Origin: Candidatus Sediminicultor sextus
Lineage (GTDB): Bacteria; Atribacterota; Phoenicimicrobiia; Phoenicimicrobiales; Phoenicimicrobiaceae
Assembly (NCBI GenBank): GCA_014894735.1
Contig: JADBKX010000137.1
Coordinates: 1,341 to 14,165 of the forward strand
Reading direction: 5' to 3'
DNA: 12,825 nt
The position numbers and the translations under genes were made by a program. Below are positions 7,006 to 12,825 of the stretch, in pieces. The notes below the pieces were generated by a model. That model had not been told where the DNA came from. It saw nothing but the letters and a program-made list of their open reading frames with translations, and did not search any database. The first letter of the stretch is position 1, and the number at the start of each line of letters is the position of its first letter.

Positions 7006-8136
7006 TTATGGTTTTAAAAATTTATAAACTAATTCATTATTAGCAAGAGCTTTTTCTTCTAAATTATTTACTTTTTTAAGTAAAATATCTTTTATTTTAT
7101 CATTATTTTCTCTAACATATTCTATTTTTTCTTGAATATTTTTTAAAGAGATACCTTCATCTATTTCTAACAGCAATTCAGGCAATCCCAAATCTTCTAC
7201 AAAATATTTCACTTTAGGATCATAGTTAAAAGCTATAAAAGGAATATTAGCCATACTGGAAAATATAATTGAATGAAGTCTCACCCCCACCACCAAAGAT
7301 AATCGAGACAGAACAGAAAGTAATTCTTCAGGCTCAAGTTTTATTTTTAATATCTCGGCCTTATTCTTCATTAAAGATAATATTTCTTCACTAATATGCA
7401 CATCTTCATCAAATTTAAAGGGAAGAAAAATTATTTTTGCCTGGTAACTTTTAATTAAATAATCAGCTACTTGGGCAAATATTCTTATTAAATTTGATCC
7501 ATAGTTTTTATATTCTCTAACCGAAACCCCAATTAAGGGGCGGCTATCTGAATTAATCAATTCCTGAATATAAGGATAACTATCTATAGTATGGTTAATA
7601 TTTTTTTTCTTCAACAAAAAAACGGGATCAGAATTCACATATATTGATGGTTTCACCACTCCTAAATTTTCTAGTAATTCTTTAGAGGAGTTATCTCTTA
7701 CGGTAATTAAATCAACATTATTTAAAATCCACTTCATTAACTTTTTGTTAATCTGCTTATTTACCGGACCGATACCCTGGGCATAAATCATAACCGGCAC
7801 TTTAACTATTTTTGCTACCAATATCAACCCCAAGTAATATAATATGCTCCAGCCTTTTCCGGTTGAATCTTGGAGTAATCCCCCACCCCCGCTAATAAAA
7901 AGATTAACATTTCGCAAACAACAAATAATGCTAATTAGGTGTAGCCGGTTTATGGCCTTTACCTGATAAGTTCGGGAGGTCTGCAAAGGATTATGGGAAA
8001 GAACTGTTATCTTTATTTGAGGTATCTTTTCTTTAAAGGCTCCAACCATAGATTTAAGAATGGCTTCATCTCCGATATTATCAAAACCATAATAACCGGA
8101 AATCATTATCTTTAGCATGGTTTTAGACTTTTTCAT
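7006..8136 (-). CDS. csaB: CsaB-type polysaccharide pyruvyl transferase
   Basis: CsaB adds ketal-linked pyruvate to a secondary cell-wall polysaccharide. In bacilli and Thermus this creates the ligand for SLH domains of S-layer proteins. The 376-residue protein has GYYGFDNIGDEAI (14-26), GGGGLLQD (83-90), YAQGIGP (118-124), GVRLHS (284-289) and YDPKVK (305-310), all typical of the pyruvyl-transferase family. The start overlaps the DUF5693 gene by 14 bp, with AGGA 12 nt upstream. An internal ATG (Met7, 8118) would match the usual N terminus more closely but has no ribosome binding site. It is followed within 25 bp by ftsE. Membership of PF04230 is clear; the exact sugar acceptor is not. Confidence 0.93.
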   Translation of the reverse strand: MKKSKTMLKIMISGYYGFDNIGDEAILKSMVGAFKEKIPQIKITVLSHNPLQTSRTYQVKAINRLHLISIICCLRNVNLFISGGGGLLQDSTGKGWSILYYLGLILVAKIVKVPVMIYAQGIGPVNKQINKKLMKWILNNVDLITVRDNSSKELLENLGVVKPSIYVNSDPVFLLKKKNINHTIDSYPYIQELINSDSRPLIGVSVREYKNYGSNLIRIFAQVADYLIKSYQAKIIFLPFKFDEDVHISEEILSLMKNKAEILKIKLEPEELLSVLSRLSLVVGVRLHSIIFSSMANIPFIAFNYDPKVKYFVEDLGLPELLLEIDEGISLKNIQEKIEYVRENNDKIKDILLKKVNNLEEKALANNELVYKFLKP

Positions 8137-10135
8137 TATTAATTCTTTTCCTAAATATTTTTACCAGATAATAAAATACAATAATTATTATTAATCCCAG
8201 TACCAGGCCTAACCATGCTCCATTAAAGGTGCGTAACATTGAAAATAAAAAGGGAGTGTGAATATGACAGAAGGTATTAATTAAAGTAACCGGACCTATA
8301 GTCCCAATAATAATTATCGGAATCTTAAATTCTTTTATTTTTAAGTAATTCATACTTATCGCCAATAATAGGGCGGGATAACCGATTAAAAACTCTTTAT
8401 TTCGGGGTCGGGCAATTAAAGTCTTTTCTAAGAAGATTCTTATCTTCTCCTCAATACTCAAAACAGGGAGAAAAGAAAAATTCCCTGAACGAGAGATATA
8501 GATTACCAAAAATAACGCAAAGAAAACCATTATAATTACATGTTCAATCAGGATGGGCTTCTTGATATTTTCCAAAATCATTAATTTTCCTTTATTCACC
8601 TTTAACCACATTATTGCCAGAACCAAAAGAAGCGGAACCAGATAAGAAATCTTTATTCCGCTAAACTGTTCTATCCCCAACATAAATTTATTATTGCTTA
8701 ATAAAGCTGCTATTAACAGAGCGCCGGATAAAGTAATTAAAATTATCCTGAAAAATCCGAATAAAACCTTTTTTATCATCTCATTAAAACTGGGATTATT
8801 TTTAGAAAAATCTTGGGCATCTTTAAATTTAAAATTATTATTTCCCAAAAAATACCTTTCGTTATAAATGATTGCCAAAGTGGGAAATATTAGAGCTGTT
8901 AGTAAGGCCATCAGCTTTATTAAAAATATTTCTCGATTTAAAAAGAGGAGGAGTAGAGAAAATAAGATTCCTAAAAGTAACAGAGAATATTCTTGATATT
9001 TTTTTAGATTGAAAAGATTTTTTAAGAGGATTAATCCCCCGGAAATAACTCCCAGGATTAATAAAAGAATAAATAATTTTGGTTCTTGGTAGGAAGTAGA
9101 AAGAATACTGGCTCTTCCTGTCTTAAAACCACTAGCTTTCAACTCTTCTTTTATAGTTGTAATATAAGCTAAATTTTCCTCTATAAGATCAGAATTAGAC
9201 TTCATAAAAGGGTTAATATAAAAAATTCTCACCTTTCTTTCTTTGGCTGCCCTAATCCACCTTTCTGTGGCTTTCTGTTTAGAAATAATGTCCATTTCTT
9301 CTTTAGTAATACTATGAACTCTGACTGCTAATTCGCTTGCTTGATGAGCGACTGTTTCAATCCCTTTTTGATCAGCAAATTCTATAATTCCAAAAGAATA
9401 TTCTTTTAATTTTAGAAGTTCTGCGGTATGAATTAAATTTTCTTTTAAAGGATAACCTAAAACTGTTTCCCCCTCAAAAATTATTCCCGAAATCTTTCCG
9501 GCCTCATCACTTTCTTTAAATTTAAACTCTACATCTTCCTTACTAATTTGAGGAAAATTTTGAAGACGTAAAATGACCTGAAAGCCCAAATTTCTTACCA
9601 ACTCAATATCTTCTTCTGAAAATCCTAAACCTAAATCAGCAAGTTTATCTTCGCTCCCTTTCACTTTTAAACCCATATAAGGAGGAAACCCAAGATCTCT
9701 TACTAAATCTTCGCCTAATTGTCTTTGTAAATTTTCCTTTATACGAAGATAATCATTTTTATCATTGAATATAATATAAGCTTCTCCTGGCGAAGGCTGA
9801 TATTTTTCAAAAGGATCGATTGATTTTAAGAAGAAATTTAATTTATTAAGTTCTTCATTAGAAAAATAGAGTATCTTTCCAGAAAAAACGAGATTTTCCA
9901 GGGTATCTTCATGAATGGCTATTGAATTAATCCCGGAATCTTTTATTTTATCCAACAGCTCAATTTCATCATATCCCTCCTGATAAGATAATTCTCTCAA
10001 TTCATTCAGGCTCATTACCAATTCTACTTGTTTAAAATTACTCTCCAGGCGGGAACGATGAAAAGCAATAATCCCGGCAACTACTAAAGCGACAATAATA
10101 AAAAAAATCAAAACCGAATAAGATTTTTTAAGCAC
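8123..10135 (-). CDS. DUF5693 family multi-pass membrane protein
   Basis: The function is unknown. With the GTG start the protein has 670 residues: an N-terminal membrane helix (5-24), a large soluble domain probably outside the cell (about 25-350), then about nine hydrophobic helices (between about 355 and 658). Conserved-looking motifs in the membrane part are ARPRNKEFLIGYP (575-587) and NTFCHIHTP (620-628). These and the architecture match DUF5693 proteins, which I recall as frequent neighbours of csaB. It is the first gene of the envelope operon and overlaps csaB. GTG at 10135 is chosen because AAGGA lies nine nt upstream and a good promoter lies just before it. A TTG 29 codons further upstream would lie before that promoter. 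A role in moving or displaying the CsaB-modified polymer is speculation. Confidence 0.82.
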   Translation of the reverse strand: MLKKSYSVLIFFIIVALVVAGIIAFHRSRLESNFKQVELVMSLNELRELSYQEGYDEIELLDKIKDSGINSIAIHEDTLENLVFSGKILYFSNEELNKLNFFLKSIDPFEKYQPSPGEAYIIFNDKNDYLRIKENLQRQLGEDLVRDLGFPPYMGLKVKGSEDKLADLGLGFSEEDIELVRNLGFQVILRLQNFPQISKEDVEFKFKESDEAGKISGIIFEGETVLGYPLKENLIHTAELLKLKEYSFGIIEFADQKGIETVAHQASELAVRVHSITKEEMDIISKQKATERWIRAAKERKVRIFYINPFMKSNSDLIEENLAYITTIKEELKASGFKTGRASILSTSYQEPKLFILLLILGVISGGLILLKNLFNLKKYQEYSLLLLGILFSLLLLFLNREIFLIKLMALLTALIFPTLAIIYNERYFLGNNNFKFKDAQDFSKNNPSFNEMIKKVLFGFFRIILITLSGALLIAALLSNNKFMLGIEQFSGIKISYLVPLLLVLAIMWLKVNKGKLMILENIKKPILIEHVIIMVFFALFLVIYISRSGNFSFLPVLSIEEKIRIFLEKTLIARPRNKEFLIGYPALLLAISMNYLKIKEFKIPIIIIGTIGPVTLINTFCHIHTPFLFSMLRTFNGAWLGLVLGLIIIIVFYYLVKIFRKRINNEKV

Positions 10136-10181
10136 AATAATATTTCCTTTTCCTTCACTTAATATTTGGTAAACTGAAAAT

Positions 10182-10210
10182 ATTTTAGCATATTTAGAAA
10201 TATAAGTAAA
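10182..10210 (-). promoter_or_regulatory. Probable promoter of the DUF5693-csaB-ftsEX-envC-ctpA-yibQ operon
   Basis: The minus strand has TTTACT (10205-10210), a 17-bp spacer, and TAAAAT (10182-10187) preceded by TGC, which makes an extended -10. Transcription would begin near 10175, about 40 nt before the GTG start at 10135. No other equally good promoter was seen in the operon. Confidence 0.5.
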
Positions 10211-10270
10211 AACTTTAAACAAAAAACTAAAAACTTTTTCTTTAATTTTAAATTTTAAGTTATAGTTTTG

Positions 10271-10357
10271 TGCTTTGCGCTATATCCTATACGCTACATG
10301 CTAAACACTATCTTCTAAAATACGAGATACGATTCACGAGATACGAGATACTAATTT
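10271..10357 (+). repeat. Heptad repeat array, copy 4, at the oadA stop codon
   Basis: About 12 degenerate units of 7 bp run from 10271 to 10354. The left part has CTA in constant phase (CGCTATA, TCCTATA, CGCTACA, TGCTAAA). The right part is ATACGAG, ATACGAT, TCACGAG, ATACGAG, ATACTAA. The array is followed by TTTA, whose TTA (10356-10358) is the complement of the oadA stop TAA. It is the longest of five such elements in the window. Confidence 0.75.
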
Positions 10358-11903
10358 ACACTCCATACCCTTCTTCATCATAATTATTGTTGCCGTTTAA
10401 TATTTCCATTCCCAAGCAATATTTTTTAGCTAATTTTTTCTTTAAAAAATCTCTGGCAACTTCAGGGAATAAAATATAAGAAAGAACGTCTTCTATGTTT
10501 TCAGCTAAATAGGACGCTTCCTTTTTGGCTTTTTCGATAGAAGGCTCTAATAGATCAGCCGGTCGACATTTAATCATTTCATTTTTTTTAATTTTTGCTT
10601 TTTTAATGACTTTTGGATCTATAAGAGCTGGTGATCGGCCATAAAATCCCCTAAGATAATTACGAACTTCTTCTGGAATCATTTTATACCGTTCTTTTAA
10701 AATAATATTTAAAGTCGCTTGGGTTCCTACAATCTGACTGGTGGGAGTAACTAAAGGAGGATAACCTAATTCTTTTCGAACTCGCGGAATCTCTTTTAAC
10801 ACTTCTTCATATTTATCTTCTGCTTTTTGTTGTTTTAACTGAACAGCTAAATTAGAAAGCATCCCTCCGGGAATTTGATAAGTTAACACCCGAGTATCTA
10901 TACCTTCAACATTGGATTCCATATCTTTATGATTTTCTCTCACTTTTTTAAAGTAGGCAGCAATTTCATAAGCCAGTTTTAAATCCAATCCAGTATCATA
11001 AGGTGTTCCTCGTAGAGTTTCTACCAAGGGTTCTAATGCAGGTTGAGAAGTTTGAAGAGCCAATGATGATATTGCTGTGTCTACTACATCTATCCCAGCT
11101 TCTGTAGCTTTCAAATAAGCCATCATCCCCATTCCGCTGGTAAAATGACAATGTAGTTGAAGAGGAATAGAAATAACTTCTTTAATATCTTTGGTTAAAT
11201 CATAGGCTTTATAGGGAGAAATTAAGCCAGCCATGTCTTTTATACAGATCGAATCTGCTCCCATTTGCTCCATCTCCTGTGCCTGCTTCACAAATACCTC
11301 ATTGTTATGAAACGGACTTATCGTAAAACAGATAGTTCCCTGAACATGGGCGCCCTCCGATTTTGCTGCTTTAAAAGCAGTTTCCATATTACGGATATCG
11401 TTTAAAGCATCAAAAATACGTATAATATCTATTCCATTAACGACTGCTCTTTTTACGAATTCAGTAACTACATCATCAGAATAATGCTTATAACCCAATA
11501 TATTTTGTCCCCTTAATAACATTTGAAGCCTAGTATTGGGAAGATTCTTTTTTAAAATTCTTAATCGTTCCCAGGGATCTTCATCTAAAAACCGCATACA
11601 GCTGTCAAAAGTAGCACCTCCCCAAACCTCCATAGAATAAAATCCTACGGCATCTAATTTTTCACATGCGGGCACCATCTCTTTGGTAGTCATTCGGGTT
11701 GCTAATAATGATTGATGGGCATCTCTTAATGTTGTATCTGTAATTTTAAGCGGTTTTTTTAGCTGTGATTTTTCTTTTAAAAGCATATCCTTGGGAGCAT
11801 GGTCTTTTTTTAAATTTAAAGAAATGTTTCCTTCTAAAACACTGTTGTTTATTATTTTTATATCGGAATCTGCTATTTTTATTAATGTTGTATTTTCTCC
11901 CAT
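10356..11903 (-). CDS. oadA: Pyruvate/oxaloacetate carboxyltransferase (OadA / PycB), no biotin domain
   Basis: This subunit moves a carboxyl group between oxaloacetate and biotin (decarboxylation), or the reverse as pyruvate carboxylase subunit B. The HMGL-like barrel (about 52-320) has DTTLRDAHQS (56-65), the active-site lysine K222 in CIKDMAG, metal ligands H251 and H253 in LHCH, and T285 in the QTSQPALE motif. The PYC_OADA domain follows (about 340-500). The protein ends at residue 515 without a linker or AMKM-type biotin site, so biotin must sit on a separate protein. Residues 1-50 form an extra, partly lysine-rich N-terminal extension before the usual start of the family. AGGAGG lies 15 nt before the ATG. 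Neighbouring oadB makes a Na+-pumping decarboxylase the likely complex. Confidence 0.95.
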   Translation of the reverse strand: MGENTTLIKIADSDIKIINNSVLEGNISLNLKKDHAPKDMLLKEKSQLKKPLKITDTTLRDAHQSLLATRMTTKEMVPACEKLDAVGFYSMEVWGGATFDSCMRFLDEDPWERLRILKKNLPNTRLQMLLRGQNILGYKHYSDDVVTEFVKRAVVNGIDIIRIFDALNDIRNMETAFKAAKSEGAHVQGTICFTISPFHNNEVFVKQAQEMEQMGADSICIKDMAGLISPYKAYDLTKDIKEVISIPLQLHCHFTSGMGMMAYLKATEAGIDVVDTAISSLALQTSQPALEPLVETLRGTPYDTGLDLKLAYEIAAYFKKVRENHKDMESNVEGIDTRVLTYQIPGGMLSNLAVQLKQQKAEDKYEEVLKEIPRVRKELGYPPLVTPTSQIVGTQATLNIILKERYKMIPEEVRNYLRGFYGRSPALIDPKVIKKAKIKKNEMIKCRPADLLEPSIEKAKKEASYLAENIEDVLSYILFPEVARDFLKKKLAKKYCLGMEILNGNNNYDEEGYGV

Positions 11904-11918
11904 AAGTGTAAGTCAAAG

Positions 11919-11924
11919 CCTCCT
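11919..11924 (-). promoter_or_regulatory. Perfect Shine-Dalgarno of oadA with long spacing
   Basis: AGGAGG on the minus strand lies 15 nt before the oadA ATG at 11903, longer than the usual 5-9 nt. An in-frame TGA lies four codons upstream of the ATG, so the gene cannot start further upstream. The site still supports translation from this ATG and therefore the N-terminal extension. Confidence 0.6.
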
Positions 11925-11978
11925 GAATGAATTTTATAATACTCTATTCAATAAATAAATCGCGGTTTGTATAAATTA

Positions 11979-12019
11979 ACGCAGGCTAAAGCCTATATAT
12001 TACAGACTAAATCCTGCGT
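11979..12019. repeat. Palindromic element with nested hairpin in the oadB-oadA gap
   Basis: ACGCAGG (11979-11985) pairs with CCTGCGT (12013-12019). Inside, AGGCT (11983-11987) and AGCCT (11990-11994) form an alternative small hairpin. On the minus strand the outer stem is followed by TTAATTTAT, a poor T-run, so it might attenuate transcription into oadA but is not a convincing terminator. Confidence 0.5.
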
Positions 12020-12066
12020 CTTATAATTAAAAATTACCATTATTTATATATAGCTAATACATATTA

Positions 12067-12157
12067 AAAGATAACGATTTTTTCCACCTAAAAGTTTAGA
12101 GACTTGATTCATCAAGCCCCTATCTATACTTCTTCTTTCTTAATTGTCGTTATCTTT
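12067..12157. repeat. 91-bp inverted-repeat structure with central palindrome
   Basis: Perfect 11-bp inverted repeats AAAGATAACGA (12067-12077) and TCGTTATCTTT (12147-12157) flank a smaller perfect palindrome, CTTGAT-TC-ATCAAG (12103-12116), which is followed by CCCC. It contains no coding capacity. It could be a short non-autonomous element or a regulatory cruciform between oadB and oadA. Confidence 0.5.
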
Positions 12158-12163
12158 CCTAAT

Positions 12164-12192
12164 GCGATACACGATACATAATACGAATTTTA
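12164..12192 (+). repeat. Heptad repeat element, copy 5, at the oadB stop codon
   Basis: The 7-bp units GATACAC (12166-12172), GATACAT (12173-12179) and AATACGA (12180-12186) are followed by ATTTTA. The TTA at 12190-12192 is the complement of the oadB stop TAA. The end resembles copy 4, with AATACGA then ATTT. Confidence 0.6.
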
Positions 12193-12825
12193 TTTTATTA
12201 AAGTCAACATTATTCCAGCAGCAACTGCAGTTCCAATTACTCCGGCTACATTAGGTCCCATGGCATGCATCAATAAAAAGTTGCTCGGATTTGCTTCTTG
12301 ACCTACTTTCTGGGCTACTCTGGCAGCCATAGGCACAGCAGACACTCCGGCAGCGCCAATCAAAGGATTAATCTTCCCCCCGGTAATTTTATTTAATAAT
12401 TTAGCAAATAAAACTCCCCCGGCAGTCCCAAAAGCAAAGGCAATTAAACCTAAGATAATTATTTTAATAGTACTAAAAGTTAAAAAATATTCAGCTTGCA
12501 TAGTGGCTCCTACACAGGTAGATAAAAATATAGTGACAATATTGATTAATTCATTTTGAGCAGTATTAGATAATCTGTCCACTACTAAACTTTCTCTAAA
12601 TAAGTTTCCCAACATTAACATACCGATAATGGGAACCGAAGCTGGCAATAAAAGGCCGATTAAAACAGTCGAAATAATCGGGAAGAGTATCCTCTCTGAC
12701 CGGGATACTGGCCTGAGTTGTTTCATAACTATTTTTCTTTCCTCTATGGTAGTTAACAATTTCATTATGGGAGGTTGAATTATAGGAACCAATGACATAT
12801 AAGAATATGCCGCCACCGCTACAGC
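12190..12825 (-). CDS. oadB: Na+-transporting decarboxylase beta subunit OadB (5' part outside window)
   Basis: This is the C-terminal half (211 residues) of the integral membrane subunit that couples decarboxylation of carboxybiotin to Na+ export. The frame runs open through the window edge, so the true start lies beyond 12825; the GTG at 12816 is internal (AVAVAAYSYM...). Family motifs are AYSYMSLVPIIQPP near the edge, NPLIGAAGVSAVP, and GPNVAGVIGTAVAAG close to the end. About four or five hydrophobic segments are visible. The segments around AYSYM and GVSAVP contain conserved Tyr and Ser residues implicated in Na+/H+ movement in the Klebsiella protein. It precedes oadA by 286 bp. The gamma subunit and biotin carrier are not in the window. 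Confidence 0.95.
   Translation of the reverse strand, partial: AVAVAAYSYMSLVPIIQPPIMKLLTTIEERKIVMKQLRPVSRSERILFPIISTVLIGLLLPASVPIIGMLMLGNLFRESLVVDRLSNTAQNELINIVTIFLSTCVGATMQAEYFLTFSTIKIIILGLIAFAFGTAGGVLFAKLLNKITGGKINPLIGAAGVSAVPMAARVAQKVGQEANPSNFLLMHAMGPNVAGVIGTAVAAGIMLTLIK

Noticed and set aside
10136..10222. Longer DUF5693 protein starting at TTG 10222
   Set aside because: The good promoter at 10182-10210 would lie inside it, whereas GTG 10135 has AAGGA at nine nt and begins just before the membrane anchor.
10271..10357. CRISPR array at the tandem repeats
   Set aside because: Units are only 7 bp, contiguous and degenerate, with no spacers and no cas genes.
11925..11960. Promoter with TATAAA just upstream of oadA
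   Set aside because: TATAAA is present on the minus strand, but no -35-like hexamer lies at 16-18 bp, and such words are expected by chance in this A+T-rich gap.
12814..12816. GTG at 12816 as the oadB start
   Set aside because: The frame is open to the window edge, and family motifs show that roughly half of the protein is missing upstream.

Overview
The window is A+T-rich and every gene lies on the minus strand, so transcription runs from high to low coordinates. It reads as a core chromosomal region of an anaerobic, low-GC bacterium. A Na+-pumping decarboxylase (oadB/oadA) points to anaerobic carboxylate metabolism. CsaB with a DUF5693 membrane protein points to a pyruvylated secondary wall polymer of the kind that anchors S-layer or SLH proteins. 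An EnvC/CtpA/YibQ set is most familiar from diderm bacteria. Atribacterota, Synergistota or a deep Bacillota-like diderm would fit; this is an inference from gene content and I cannot name the taxon.

Layout in transcription order: (1) 12825-12190, the C-terminal half of OadB, cut by the window edge. (2) A 286-bp gap with small palindromes. (3) 11903-10356, OadA (pyruvate/oxaloacetate carboxyltransferase) without a biotin domain and with an unusual N-terminal extension. (4) A 220-bp gap with a heptad repeat array and a good promoter. (5) 10135-1985, a compact cell-envelope operon: DUF5693 protein, csaB, ftsE, ftsX, envC, ctpA, yibQ. Neighbours overlap or lie within about 25 bp, except for a 95-bp gap with a hairpin and a repeat before yibQ. 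(6) A 323-bp non-coding region with one or two promoters, a long hairpin and a heptad array. (7) 1661-180, gltX (glutamyl-tRNA synthetase), followed by (8) tRNA-Gln(CUG) at 104-31.

The envelope operon makes sense as a unit. FtsE/FtsX form an ABC-type complex that drives a periplasmic coiled-coil partner. The EnvC-like protein encoded next has a LytM domain with two active-site positions changed, so it is probably an amidase activator rather than an enzyme. CtpA and YibQ complete a trio that also travels with envC elsewhere. CsaB and the DUF5693 protein link the operon to wall-polymer pyruvylation.

The most unusual non-coding signal is a set of five degenerate 7-bp-period repeat arrays. They share a conserved polar end (ACTA or ACGA followed by ATTT), and three of the five sit exactly at gene stop codons, contributing or abutting the stop. 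No CRISPR array, transposase, phage gene or defence system is visible. Several start codons appear to be TTG or GTG, and I reset the starts of ftsE and the DUF5693 gene using Shine-Dalgarno, promoter and family evidence.
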